Source of the DNA: Hemileia vastatrix
Lineage: Eukaryota > Basidiomycota > Pucciniomycetes > Pucciniales > Zaghouaniaceae
Direction: 5' to 3'
DNA: 64,000 nt
Assembly (NCBI GenBank): GCA_030280995.1
Contig: JASXTE010000011.1
Span: forward strand, 7,881,501-7,945,500
The notes beneath the pieces were generated by a model. That model was given only the letters and a program-made list of their open reading frames with translations. It was not told where the DNA came from and did not search any database. A program made the position numbers and the translations under genes. Positions within the stretch are counted from its first letter, which is position 1, and each line of letters starts with the position of its first letter. Below are positions 24,869 through 36,669 of this stretch, in pieces.

Positions 24869-24994
24869 ATTTTTTTTTGTACTCTCCCAATTTTCAAGTT
24901 ACTTGTTTTTTTCACTTTTTTTATTTTCATGTTCCATTTTTTATTTGCTTGTGTTGGTTATTTTTTTTTCTGCATTGAATTTTCTGTCAATTCT

Positions 24995-26056
24995 TATCTG
25001 GTGCTCCTTTTGGTCTAGAAGATTTTGGTGGAGGTTTAACTGTGTTGGAAGGTGGAGTTTGGAGGGTTCAAAGGCAAGGTATGTATGTTTTATCTTTTAT
25101 GTTATTTTACTCAATTAAAAGAGGTAGACATTTTATAATTATTATTATAATTTATAACTTAGAATTACAATTTTGTAAATACTAAAGAGATAAATAATAG
25201 CAATAACTTTTTACTTTAATAAATGTAATAATAAAATAGTAAGTAAGGAATGAAGAAATCAGCACAAAAGGGAAGGCCCTTTTATAAGTAATAGGAGAGA
25301 GAAAGAACACAGAGTTAACAAGCCTACATACATGGGTGTGAGAGAAAAACTTTTCCAAAAATAAGAAATTGCAAATAACAAAAGTGTGCTATAAGGATGC
25401 ATCAATAAAATATATCAAATTATTTGATATATTTTAGAGTTAACTTTTTAATTTCACACTTAGTATAAAATAATTTGAATTAAATTTTTGTATTAAAAGA
25501 ATTTTAAAATTTTAAATAAAGAAATTTGAATTCTTAAAATTTAGTATTAATATATTTTTATTTCTCTTCCAACCTGTAATTGAGCACGGTGTTAGTGAAT
25601 AAAAATATGAGGGACATTATTATTAATTTTAAATATTTACTAAATTTACTTATTGTAATTAGTTAATTTATTGCAAGTAATAATAAAGTAAATATAATAT
25701 AAATAATAATATAATAAGAAATAAAAGGTGTGGCTTCATCCCAGTAAATAATTAATTATTTTACTGGGTAACTCTGGTAGCCTGAGAAATTTGAATTTTT
25801 TAATTTTAGTATTAATATATTTTTACTCCTCTTCCAACATGTTATTTAGAACGGTGTTAGGGAATAAAAATATGAGGTACATTATTATTAATTTTAAATA
25901 TTTACTAAATTTACTTATTGGAATTAGTTAATTTATTGCAAGTTATAATAAAGTAAATATAATATAATTAATAATATAATAAGATATAAAAAGTGTGGCT
26001 TCATCCCAGTAAATAATGAATTATTTTACTGGGTAACTCTTGTAGCCTGGCTAACA
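24995..26056 (-). repeat. A3 3' LTR with internal 265-bp duplication
   Basis: The minus-strand start TGTTAGCCAGGC is at 26056; the other end near 25002 matches the A2 LTRs (TGCTCCTTTTGGTCTAGAAG on the plus strand). The segment ~25519-25783 is repeated at ~25784-26046, including the GAGCACGGTGTTAG-like core. Confidence 0.8.
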
Positions 26057-26905
26057 CTCCCTCACAATAAAAAAAACTATAAAAAATGCTATCATTTTTT
26101 CTTTTTATATTTTTTCAGTAGAGCAGAAAGGTTAGATAACTCTTTCCCAGGCATCCAAGAATCATGTTCAGAAGATTTATTCTTGAATATCAATAAATAT
26201 TCAGTACCTTTTTCAACTGTAATTATTCTTTCATTGAGAATCTTATCAATTTCTGCTGTTTTAGTTATTTCTATAGGGGTCTTCTTTGGTTTTACCCTCC
26301 TTACAGGAAATAAATCACTATTGGATTTCTAAGGCTTCAAAAGAGATATTGGAAAAACAGGATGTATTCTGTCATATGGAGATTACAGGATAACTTCAAC
26401 TGCATTATCACTAACCATTCTTCTGACAACAAATTGACCTAAAAATGGGTCTTTTAATTTGTTATTACCTTGTAAATTGAAGTGGACTGTAGAAATAAGT
26501 ACTTCATCACCCTTTTTAAAAGTGTATTCTTTATGTGATTTGTCCCATCTCTTCTTCTCATTTATAAAGGATTTTTCAATACATTTTTTAGCATGATTTC
26601 TGCAAAGTTGTTGCATTTGAAAAAAAGATTTTAAACCAGGATGTAAATCCTATTTAGGTATTTTATTATTGAGAATTTGGGCAGGAGTATTTGGAACATA
26701 TCCAAGCCAGAGCTAAAAAGGCTTTTTCTGAGTAACAGAATGAACAGTGCAATTATAAACAAATTACAAACCATGAAGTAAGGTAACCCAACCATGAGTA
26801 AATCTTTCATTGACTTTGTACTCAAGGCCAAAGGCACAATACCTTCTTATTATGTTCTCTAAGGTCTGAATCATTCTTTCAGCTAATCCATCAGTTTAAG
26901 GGTGA
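26057..26905 (-). pseudogene. A3 integrase tail and chromodomain remnant
   Basis: Alignable to A4 integrase from the TDGLAE region to the chromodomain, with stops and frameshifts. The clearest piece is 26383-26616, which reads like the A4 GPF-motif region. Confidence 0.8.
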
Positions 26906-27098
26906 TTGAAGGCTTTTATCCTGAGCAGTTGTCTCCATTTTCATTTCTATCTCTTGAATTTCCACATCCTGACTGGTCCAGTAATTGATTAATTTGAGCC
27001 AGTTTTGTAGTGAAAGTAGAACTTAAAGAAGAAATTTCATCAAAATTAATTAAACCCAGTTCCTCATCACGGCCAGTAGAAGCACCTTGATTAGCCAT
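26906..27098 (-). pseudogene. A3 gag N-terminal fragment
   Basis: ATG at 27098; about 60 codons similar to the A2 gag start (shared NQLLDQSGC, GDNCSG), without the early stop seen in A2. It is cut at the deletion junction. Confidence 0.8.
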
Positions 27099-27384
27099 AG
27101 TTGTAAATAACCTGAACTGAGAGAAAGAAATATTTAAATTTAATCAGTTATTATTTTTACTTTTCTTAAAGAAAAATAAGAGAAAAAAAATTTCTAGTAT
27201 ATAAGTAATTATCAGGATTTTGTAATCAAGTAGAATAGTTAAAATACAATGTTTTTTCAGGACAAAAAATTGACTGAAATAATAATCACAATTTTTATTA
27301 ATTAAATTAAAATGATTTTATAACCAGGATAAAAATAAATCAACTGAAATAATAAAATAATTTATTAATTGGTAATGTATATGT

Positions 27385-28397
27385 TGTGGTCTTCCAACAT
27401 TGGTGGAGCCCTTTGTTGGTTTATTTGGTGGTATTTTGGTATGCCTTGAATGGCATTTTTCAAATAATTGGTTATTTTTCTGGAGTTACGCAGAAAAAAT
27501 TGGGACTACAGGAATCTAAAGGCTACCATTGGATAGCCCTGGTTTTTCTCTATATTTTAGGTCTTGTGGACATTTTTCATAGCATAAGTATTTGGGGGAT
27601 AAATTCTCACTTTTCATTTTAAAATATTGCTGTTGATCTCTATATTTCATGTTTCAATGTTGTTGTAGTGTAATTATGTGTTTTAAGGGTTTTAGTAGTT
27701 GTAGGTGAATTTTCTAAGTAGTTTGGGTGTTTTTGGTGGTTTTCTGGCTTCAGGGTGGTCAGGCTGCCTCAGGCCGGCTTCCCAGCACCGGGCGGACCGC
27801 CCGCCTCAATGCTAGAGGGCTGGAAGTGCTTCTAGGGAGGTTTTATGCAATTTTATGGTCAGGAACTCCAGATTTGCAGGTGTGTATGGGCTCTTGATTA
27901 GTAGTCTGTGTGTATATAGTGAAAAATACAGTTTGGGGCAACTCTAATTATCATTCAACCATCTGGCAGTGATATCCTTGTTCCTCACTCAGTTTTCACT
28001 GTTGTTGGCCACAATTTGGCTGTGTTTTGTTGCAAGTAAGTTCTTCATTTAACTCTACTTAGCAACTTTTTTCTCTGTTATAGTCTTGCAAGCTATAGCA
28101 AGTATTATTTCTGTCTCTGGTGTGGATTTGCAACCTACATCAAGTATCATTGCTTTCTCTGGTGTGGACAGTAGTCAAAATTTCAGTTATTTGGTTTGGT
28201 AGTCTGCCTGGAGACTACTTTCTTGACTGATCAAGCAGTCAAGTGTGTTTGGAAAAAGGGCTTTGTGGAAACAGGAACCAATTTACTGTAACAGGTAAAT
28301 CTCACTCTATTTTTCTAAAGGGACAGGGGTTTTTCTTCTGGTTTTTCTCCAACTCCCTTGGTCAAGGCCTATAGCTCGTACTATAGGATTTTCTACA
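27385..28397 (+). mobile_element. Solo B-type LTR (B2)
   Basis: Starts TGTGGTCTTCCAACATTGG and ends GGATTTTCTACA, interrupting the A3 leader repeats. The empty site can be read in A2 near 22950. The flanks TATGT / ACATT do not form a clean duplication. Confidence 0.85.
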
Positions 28398-28619
28398 ACA
28401 TTTATAATTATCAGGACTAAAAGTGAACTGAAAAATTTAATTACCAGGACTTAATTTCAACTGAAAATAATTTTAATTACCAGGACTTAATGTCAACTGA
28501 AATAATTTAATTACCAGTACTTATTATCAACTGAAAAAATTCTAATATAATCTATTCAACTAATTTTAAATATTATTATTTTTTTCAGGCTGAGGTCAGG
28601 TAGAAAGACGTGAGCTAGC

Positions 28620-30063
28620 CTTAATGGTCAGTGTCTAGAAGATTTTAATGCTCCTATATGAATACTGTAGTACAAATCCAATAAGTATTAAAATATAAGG
28701 GTCTCAGTAATTTTAATCTCCCTAATTATATATGGCTTACAGTCTTATAGTTGTTAGAAAAACAGATTTAATAAATTCAGATACTTTCAAAGACTTTATA
28801 AGTACTATTGATATGTATTTTAATTGTATTTTTATATGTTTTAATTGTAATGATAAAGATTGTAGAAAACAAGACCAAAAACCCCCTCCTTTTATACACA
28901 ATAACTTCCCCAAAGAGCCCCTTGATTTATCAGCCCTATACACAGTTAATGGCGCCTCATTCTAGCTAATAAACATGCCAAACAACATACAGAGTGACCA
29001 ATAACATAATTATAATGATATCACCCACCAAATTCCTGTAGTAATAGGGATATTCCATTAAAATTAAAGAATAAGCAGAAAAGAGAGTATACGGGTGTTA
29101 TAAGTTAAAATAAAAGACCAAAAAGGGAAAATTAAGACTAATAATTACTCAAAAATAAGGGGGATTAACACTAGAAATTTTGGGGCTAATCCTGACATTA
29201 CACTACGTGATATCCCCATTCAAAAATACCCAATATTGACTGAGAAACCACTTAGAAACCCAAAAAAGGGCGTGAGATGTGGGGTAACTACATGCAGTCC
29301 TTGGAAGGCGATTGCACGGGTAAATCCTTGACTAATTTAGGCAAATATAAGCATGGCAATGAAATAAAGCGCCAAGATTGAGGTTATTAATGAAATTAGT
29401 TCATTTAAAGAGGGTCAATGCATTTGTAATTAAACTAGGACACAAAATAAGCGCCTGTCACCTATATTAGCGTGTTTTTCCACAGTGGGATTAGAATATG
29501 GGGTAATTATAGTGTGAAAAAGCTAAATTTTCTAAAAATGAAGCTATTCACATGGGAAAAATGCAGGCAGAATGTGGCCAGTATAAAGAAGCCATTTCTG
29601 GCATAAAAAACACCAATTTTGTAAAGTGTTATTTTTATGCATTTGAGTAACCAAATAAATAGTCCTAATTAAGACAAATTTATCTTTCAAAGCAAATTTT
29701 TAATATTATTAAATTTTTAGCGCATATAATCAACTTTTAAGTGATTTAAAGTGCATTTCTTATTTTTTACATATAACAATGAATACAACAGCTTTAAGTC
29801 TACTTAAAAAATATTTAGCCTTATATTTAAGGTTATTAAGATTACACTAACATATTTCAACTTAATATTAAGTACATAAGACTTATAAAAGGTGGATATA
29901 TGCACATATATAAGGTGTTATAATTGCATATTTCTTATATTATCATAATTTTACTTATGTATACTATTCGTGTACTCTAATTTATTGCTTCCATGTATGG
30001 TTCATGTGTTTAAAATAACTTATAAGTACTTTTTACTCAGCCCTGGGGATATACAGGCTGACA
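28620..30063 (-). repeat. E 3' LTR
   Basis: The minus-strand start TGTCAGCCTGTATATCCCC is at 30063. The opposite end near 28620-28640 carries the CTTCTAG motif seen near the ends of A-type LTRs. A minus-strand purine tract (GGGTGGGAAAG) precedes the start. Confidence 0.7.
28888..28896 (-). promoter_or_regulatory. E LTR TATA box
   Basis: TATAAAAGG on the minus strand, in the LTR position where A1 and A4 also have TATA boxes. Confidence 0.5.
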
Positions 30064-31585
30064 CTTTCCCACCCAATAAAAACAATAAAAAAAAGATAAG
30101 TTATATACTTTATTTATTTATGTTATTTTTCAGGTATTCAGAAAATTCTGTAGCATTAAAGATTAATTCTTTAAAGAAATAAAACATTATAGAATATTTT
30201 GAATACTGGTTTTTTAACCCTTCAGGTGGTTGAACAGAAATTTATTTCTGTTTAAATTTTTTAAGAAGGGAGGATAGGTTTGAAATTTCTTTTCCAGGCA
30301 TCCATTTATCAAATTCATTTGATTTCCCCTTAAATCTTAACAAATACTCAGTTCCTTTCTCTTTAGTAAGGATTCTTTTCTTGAATATTTTTCAATCTAT
30401 TCTTTTTCCTCAATTTCATCAGGTTGCTTTTTTGGCCTTCCCCTTCTTTTTGGAAATAAGCCAGGATTATTTACATGGTAAGGTTTCAATAATGAGATAG
30501 GAAAAACTGGATTTTTCCCATCATATGGGGCATATAATATGACTTCCACAGCATTATTTTCAACCATTTTGCTTACAACAAAAGGTCGTACAAAGGTGTT
30601 CTTTAATTTAACATTACCTTGTAAGTTAAAATGTAGTGTTGAAATTAGGACTTCATCTCCTTTTTTGAATTCAAATTCTTTATGAGATTTATCCCACCTT
30701 TTCTTTTCATATTCAAATGCTTTTGGATGCATTCTTCTGCATTCTTTCTACACATTTTTTGCATATGAAAAAAGGATTTAGTACCAGGGTGTATATCTAA
30801 CCTTGGTAATTTATTTAAATGATTTACTGGGGTATTTGGTACGTATCCAAGCCAGAGTTCAAATGGTTTCTTCTCTGTTACAGAATGAGTTGTGCTATTT
30901 TAAGCAAATTCAAGGCCAGGAATTGATGTTACCCAGTCATTTGTGAATTTCTCATTGTCTTTGTATTCTAATCTAAAGGCACAATATCTTATGATCATGT
31001 CTTCAAGAGTTTGTATCATTCTTCAGCTAGCCCATCAGTTTGTGGATGGTGTTCTGTAGACAATTCTAATTGACAACCTGATACTTCCATCAAAGATGTC
31101 CAGAACTCTGAAGTAAATTTAGGGTCTCTGTCAGAGATTATGGCTTTGGGGAACCCAGCAGTATTCATCATTTGAGTCCACCATAGTAATGCCAAGTCTT
31201 TTTCAGATACCTCTTTACGGGTAGGGATAAATTTACACATTTTTGTTAATCTATCTACAATTACCCAGCAAGAATTGAAACTTTCTTTTCCCGCTAATGG
31301 CAAGCCAGTGACAAAATCCATTTTTATAATTTCCCATGCAGTTTTTGGCTGCTTAATTTGTTGTAACAACCCAGCTCTCTTCCCAGTTAATCTTTTAGAT
31401 TTTTGACAAGAGTCACATGTTTAAATGTATTTTTGTACATCTTCTTTCATGTTTATCCACCAGGCTGTATTTTTAAATCTGGTTAATGTTTTGTTAAATT
31501 CAAAATGACAAGCTAAGATGTCATCATGACAAGTACTAAAAATTAACTCTTTCATAGAAGGTGGTATAACTATTACAATACTTAA
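30064..31585 (-). pseudogene. E integrase and chromodomain, broken
   Basis: Integrase catalytic boxes KMDF, SDRDPKF and HHPQTDGLAE are in one open frame (31016-31369). A frameshift follows. A C-terminal piece at 30397-30732 covers the GPF-type region, and chromodomain-like sequence ends near 30250. The zinc domain upstream (31400-31560) has a stop. Confidence 0.85.
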
Positions 31586-31841
31586 AGTTTAAGAAAATAA
31601 GAGATAAAAATAAAGAAAATACAACAACAATTTTTTGAGTAATGACACAATGGGAGTTTCATTTTATAATATTTAATTTTTGTAAGTTATATATCAGTGC
31701 GTGGTTCACAATTATGATTATTAATAGACTTAGAGAAACCTTAAATTATTTATATAATATTTAAATTAGAATTGTAATACTAATAAAAATAGTAATAAAC
31801 ATATTATATTAAAAATATATGTTCAAGTTTGAGTGTATAAT
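31586..31841 (-). repeat. A/E-type LTR fragment
   Basis: Matches 58640-58900 of the A4 LTR in the same orientation. It joins pol at ~31585 and Harbinger H2 at 31842, so it is bounded by rearrangement on both sides. Confidence 0.7.
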
Positions 31842-31854
31842 AGGGGGTGTCAGT

Positions 31855-32015
31855 TCTGGCAAATCCGCACTTACAAATCCGCACTTAAATTTGACCAAAT
31901 CCGCACTTAAATAAGTGCGGATTTCCAAAACACACTAGCCCCAATACTGGTGGATTTCAAAATGAAATAAGTCACTTATTTCACTCAAATCCGCACTTTC
32001 TCAACCAAAAGTGCT
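31855..32015. repeat. H2 subterminal repeats
   Basis: AAATCCGCACTTA occurs several times, and its inverse TAAGTGCGGATTT also appears; both recur near the right end (35090-35135). Arrays of short repeats just inside the ends are typical transposase binding regions; function here is inferred. Confidence 0.75.
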
Positions 32016-32149
32016 GATTTCACCATCAAGTCCCATTTCACTGATTTGTCAGCATCATCCCATTCATACGCAGCACTCCGCAGAATAACACTTCATAACT
32101 CAAAACATCGTACATCACTTACATCTTCATATCATATCATATAAGAGTC

Positions 32150-32680
32150 ATGCCTTCCTCACTTTCAAATCGTGATAAATTACATAAAGCAATGACTTTC
32201 ATGGCGCTTGAACTGCTCTTGGACTCTGATTCCAATTCTGATCTAGAAGAAGATTTTTTCGTTTTATCAAAAATGGCCAGGAAACGTTACCTTCTTCCCA
32301 GAAAGCCTCAAGTACTTCATACCCCCAAGTACACCATCCAAACACTTCTTAACCTATCTACACCCAGTTTTAGACAGCTGTTCAGGACTTCTCAGGAATT
32401 TTTCCTTAAATTGCTTGAGCTTATTCAGGATCATCCCATATTTCACAATAATTCTCAAAAAGAACAACGACATCCTTCAATTCAATTGGCCATCACACTA
32501 TGCCGTTTGGGTTCAAACGGTAATGGAGCCGCTTTGAAACGTTTAGAAAATGTCTTTGATTTAAAGTATGGTTCAGTTAACACTTATACCAAACGATGTA
32601 TCACTGCCATCAACTCCTTGGAATCATCCCCCTTTTCCCCCCTTTGGCTGCCTCATTCACCCCTCCTTGGCTCACTCTAA
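32150..32680 (+). pseudogene. H2 transposase, truncated after N-terminal third
   Basis: ATG at 32150. About 160 residues align with H1 (MALELLLDSDSNSD, HPIFHNNSQ, GSNGNGAALKRLENVF, TKRCITAINSL). Homology then stops and the frame enters C-rich sequence. None of the three catalytic acids is present, so it cannot transpose on its own. Confidence 0.85.
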
Positions 32681-32865
32681 CCTCCCTTTTCTCCCTCTTT
32701 GGTCTCATCTCTCCCTTTCTCCCCCTTCTTGGTCTCCTCATATCTTCCCCTCATTCCACTCCACCCCCCACCAAATCCCCCAAATCCTCCCTCCAAATCC
32801 CCACCAAACCCGCCTCTAACCCCCCCTCCAAACCCCCCCTCCAAACCCCCCTCCTATCCCCCTAA
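32625..32865. other. C-rich low-complexity tract with G-quadruplex potential on minus strand
   Basis: Runs of 4-7 C separated by short spacers, densest at 32819-32864, giving at least four G-runs of four or more on the minus strand. The overlapping proline/serine ORFs are composition artefacts. Confidence 0.7.
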
Positions 32866-32924
32866 GGCATGGGGAGGGAAGACAAGCATGTGTTGATAGA
32901 ATTGAAAGGGATGGAGATTGGTGC

Positions 32925-33604
32925 AAACAGAGTGTGAAAATAGGAGGATGAACTCTGTTCTTCGGGCAAAGAACAGAGTTCACTTCCATTCACTTATATT
33001 TCTTTTTTCTCAACTCATCTCTCCAGGTAAGTCATTTTATTCTTTTTAAACAGAGTGTGAAAATAGGAGGATGAACTCTGTTCTTCGGGCGAAGAACAGA
33101 GTTCACTTCCATTCTTTTATATTTCTTTTTTCTCAACTCATCTCTCCAGGTAAGTCATTTTATTCTTTTTAAACAGAGTGTGAAAATAGGAGGATGAACT
33201 CTGTTCTTCGGGCAAAGAACAGAGTTCACTTCCATTCACTTATATTTCTTTTTTCTCAACTCATCTCTCCAGGTAAGTCATTTTATTCTTTTTAAACAGA
33301 GTGTGAAAATAGGAGGATGAACTCTGTTCTTCGGGCGAAGAACAGAGTTCACTTCCATTCACTTATATTTCTTTTTTCTCAACTCATCTCTCCAGGTAAG
33401 TCATTTTATTCTTTTTAAACAGAGTGTGAAAATAGGAGGATGAACTCTGTTCTTTGGGCGAAGAACAGAGTTCACTTCCATTCACTTATATTTCTTTTTT
33501 CTAAACTCATCTCTCCAGGTAAGTCATTTTATTCTTTTTAAACAGAGTGTGAAAGTAGGAGGATGAACTCTGTTCTTCGGGCGAAGAACAGAGTTCACTT
33601 CCAT
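32925..33604. repeat. 123-bp minisatellite, 5.5 copies, each with a 14-bp hairpin
   Basis: Unit starts at 32925, 33048, 33171, 33294, 33417 and 33540 (partial), an exact 123-bp period. Each unit has GAACTCTGTTCTTC, a GGGC loop and the reverse complement, with single transitions in some copies. Each full unit also has CTCTCCAG directly followed by GTAAGT, a fused splice acceptor and donor consensus. The identity between units is very high. Confidence 0.95.
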
Positions 33605-33950
33605 AAAATATTAGCTGAAACATAGTTTTCAATTCTGTAAAAACAGTTGTAAGTAATAGAAAAAGTCACTGATTTTTTTTATATGTAATCTGAAATTTTT
33701 TAATAAAATTATTGTATTTAAGAATTGCAATATTGTCAATCAATCTTTATTGATCAACTTAATTTAATAAAGTATTATTTAAATAAGTTGCTTCAAAAAA
33801 TACTTTGCATTGAACCTAGTTTCTAGACTTGATCTGCATTTTGGCTTAAGGAATTGTCATTACTTTAAAAGTAGTATACTTGACATATCTTATTTATATA
33901 TTAATTAATTTATGTAATTATATTGTATTTTGATGACTTTCACCCTTTAC

Positions 33951-34130
33951 TTCAATAAAATGCAGGGGAGGGTATTGCCAATTTTTTTAAATCTGACATG
34001 TAAAATTGATGACTTAGAAAAATTTGGTGGTACCAACCCCTTGTTTCAATAAAATGCAGGGGAGGGCATTGCCAATTTTTTAAATCTGACATGTGAAATT
34101 GATGACTTAGAAAAATTTAGATAAGCAAAC
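33951..34130. repeat. 94-bp direct duplication in H2
   Basis: TTCAATAAAATGCAGGGGAG begins at 33951 and again at 34045; about 75-90 bp match closely. Non-coding. Confidence 0.75.
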
Positions 34131-34272
34131 TTATTGACTAGAAAGTAAAGATAGAAAATTTTTATTATACATTCAAATTTTTGTCAAAAATAACGTACTA
34201 TATTCTTTTCCTTTTATAAGTCAGCATATAAGAAAATATTACCAAAATTAAATTAACTAGAAAAACAATTTA

Positions 34273-34801
34273 TCAATTGAAAAGTTCAAGTAATTTTTTA
34301 ATGTCCTCATAAGATTGGCCATTTTTAACACATTCCATAATGAAATATTTTTTTTTAAAACTCTCTTGTTTTTCCAATTCACAAGTAGCCATTTCTCTTT
34401 GAAATTGACGGTCATTTACTCTTTCCATCTGCTCTACCTCAAATTTTTTTCTTCCAAATCTAAGGCTTTCTGATCTTTCCTTAGCATATGATCAAACTTC
34501 ATCTTCTCAAAGTCAAGGGCATTATTTGCAATAGTTGATTTCGCTGAGAAAATTAAATTGAAATAAATAAATAAATGAGTTAATGATTAAGATATATAGT
34601 AAACAAAACTTACTTATATCTTTTTTTTCAAAATAATCCTCAAGGGAGCCAAATGAGCTTGTTGAAGTATTACCACGTTTTAATAGATGGTTCAAGTTCA
34701 TTGAAGTTGAGGCTCGACGCTTTAGTTTGGAGTTTGAACAAGAGGCTTCAGGAAGTTCTTCTAAAGCAGCTTCTAAAGAGGTATTCACATTTCCAGAAAA
34801 A
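34273..34801 (-). pseudogene. H2 accessory gene, C-terminal half, intron-containing
   Basis: Exon 34801-34614, intron 34613-34544 (GTAAGT...CTCAG, 70 bp), exon 34543-34273. The first exon is Ser-rich and basic. The second is a charged coiled coil of ~90 residues ending ELFN, with a one-base shift in the A-run near 34446. Splicing phases match (1 then 2). Harbinger elements commonly encode a second, Myb/trihelix-like DNA-binding protein; the opposite orientation and coiled-coil tail suggest this is its remnant, but the DNA-binding half is gone. Confidence 0.6.
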
Positions 34802-35152
34802 CTGGCACATAACAAGAAAAAAGATTAAAAAGTAGAAGAAATAAGTAAAAAAGAATGTAAACATGCCTGGTCAAAATATTGAAAATGTCAGGAAGGGGTG
34901 TGTGCGGAGGATTGATGGGTAGGTAGCGAGGAAGGTCAGTGTGTCACATGTGACAGGGATGGGGTAAGAAAGGAAGGGATGTTTTGTGGCCAAAATGTGG
35001 TTGTGAAAAAAAACGGGAAAAAAGTGCTGATTTGAGGTCATAACTGACACCCTTTTTTGAAATAAGTGACTTTTTTGCAAAATTTAAGTGCTGATTTGGT
35101 TTGAAATCCGCACTTAATTTAAGTGCGGATTTGCCAGAACTGACACCCCCTA

Positions 35153-36600
35153 TTGGCATTGGCTCACCATTCATGTCCAATGCACCAAAACTATGGGGGC
35201 CCATGTCTGCCATACCCTTCTTCATCTTGTACAGATCCTCTTTGCTGTACTTCTTTCTAGCCCACTCAGCTTAGGATCCACCTTTGAAGCCTTTGGCTTT
35301 GGTTGTGCCTGAGAACTACTCTTAGGCCTTCCCACCTTTCTGGCTTCCACATCATAAACACCAGCCAAGCATTCACCACTTGACTGTCCACCACAAGAAT
35401 ACAACTCTAAGCCACCAAAGAAAGTAGAAAAAGATACCTTATTAACCTCCTTCCCGTTTCCCTTGACATCATCCTCTTCCTTACCAGAAACTTACCCTGA
35501 TCAGGAATCTCTTCAAACATTGGCCTCCTTTGATTGAGACCACCCCTTCTCCTGACCAAATCAACAGGAGCCTGCCCCTAACTGGGCTTCACAAATGAAC
35601 CATCAGGGAACTTGAAAACCCTTCCATAAAACTCCACCTTTCCATCAGACACATCCCTGTTCAGAGCCCAACAATCATTGGACTTTTTACCCCTCCTGCT
35701 GCAATAAGAGAAGACCCAAGGATCACTCCTACCAGCCCTCCTATCAAAATCCCTATGCTGAGAAGGAGCCTTATTGACCTTCTTAGCCTCCTGAACAAAA
35801 ATATGTAGCTGTTTTGTCAGATCAGCCAACTGCTCCACCATTGGGTCCCTCTCCTGTTTGGGAACCTGCACCAAATTCTTCTCTTCCCTCTTCAATCTAA
35901 CCTCCTCTTCAGCCAAAGCCTCACTGACTTTGCTGACATACTTGGCACACCCCTCCTGATAGGTGTCCACAGCCAATAACTTCAAATGGGCCTCCACAGC
36001 CTCCTTAACATTGTCCAAGGCAGGAAACTTCTTATCCCCATTAGAAAGAGTCTTCATCAAGTCCTTCCTTGAAAGCTCCTTCAACACATCCATCCTGAAA
36101 TCTCTAGCCAGGGCAGACCAAAAAACATCCTTGGCAGCATTTTCATGTGCCAGCTCCTCCACTTCCACCAAATATTCCACAACAGGATCAAAATGTAGCA
36201 GAAAATTCCTGTAACTATGCAAGTTACCAACACCACCAAAATATTGCCATTCACTGACAACCTTGATCAGATCCACCATAGTGAACCTGACACCCCATCT
36301 GTCAACCATCTATCTACACAGTAACTTCCAATCCCTCTTCTTGTAGCCAGGCATGGCCACAACCTCCTTCTCCACTACCCTTTCACCAATGAAGAAGATA
36401 ATTTGCTTCACTATGTCCAGGTAACAAGCACCATCCACCCCAGCAGCAGTTTCATACTTCTCCAGAAACCACTTCATATCTTCACCATTAAACTTGGTAC
36501 CATTCCAAGTTTTAATCCTAACACACTCCCTGACCATCACAGCAGGAGGACCATCCCCCCCACTGACAGTTACCACAGGAATTGAAGAACCAGAAGCCAT
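35153..36600 (-). pseudogene. gag: B3 gag, broken
   Basis: The start at 36600 (MASGSS) is shared with D gag. One in-frame stop separates 36310 and 36309; the rest is open to 35578, then shifts. A degenerate cysteine knuckle lies near 35690-35710. The C-terminal part (35404-35153) has a Lys/Pro-rich stretch and MGPHSFGALDMNG, which matches D, then is cut by H2. Confidence 0.85.
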
Positions 36601-36669
36601 TCTTCCAGACCAAAAGACCAAAGAGAGCCAACCAAAGAAAACAGAGATTCTAAAGAACTAGCAGGTTAT

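Larger units (their letters stand above)
13430..24994 (+). mobile_element. PIF/Harbinger-type transposon H1, split by nested retrotransposon
   Basis: The left end GGGGGTATCAAAGTTGA is preceded by TA (13428-13429). The transposase lies in two blocks (13848-14640, 24432-24868) separated by chromovirus A2, which occupies 14641-24431. Its right end is not in view because the A3 LTR starts near 24995. The DDE-type transposase and GGGGGTRTCA ends are shared with H2 and with the MITE at 8405. Confidence 0.85.
24995..28580 (-). mobile_element. Chromovirus relic A3 with large internal deletion
   Basis: Minus strand: leader repeats, first ~60 codons of gag, then directly the end of integrase, then 3' LTR. 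Most of gag, protease, RT, RNase H and integrase is missing; the junction is near 26905. The leader is split by a B-type LTR (27385-28397). The 5' LTR is not seen. Confidence 0.8.
28620..31841 (-). mobile_element. Chromovirus relic E, internally deleted
   Basis: Minus strand: part of a 5' LTR (31586-31841) joined directly to the integrase half of pol (30064-31585), then a 3' LTR (28620-30063). Leader, gag, protease, RT and RNase H are absent. Its protein is clearly more distant from A1/A2/A4 than those are from each other. Confidence 0.75.
31843..35150. mobile_element. PIF/Harbinger-type transposon H2, internally rearranged
   Basis: Ends GGGGGTGTCAGTTCTGGCAA and its reverse complement, with TA outside each end. 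It carries the N-terminal third of a DDE transposase (+) and the C-terminal half of an accessory coiled-coil gene (-). The middle is replaced by a C-rich tract, a 123-bp minisatellite and other repeats. The left flank is LTR sequence and the right flank is B3 gag, so the two flanks were not one site. Confidence 0.82.

Noticed and set aside
28732..28965. Small genes on both strands in the E LTR
   Set aside because: Overlapping opposite-strand ORFs within an LTR around a TATA box; not conserved in other LTRs.
32568..32896. Proline/serine-rich ORFs in three frames
   Set aside because: All three come from the C-rich tract; no homology and no codon pattern.
32925..33604. CRISPR-like array
   Set aside because: Units are 123 bp, near-identical throughout with no vari­able spacers, in a eukaryotic transposon.
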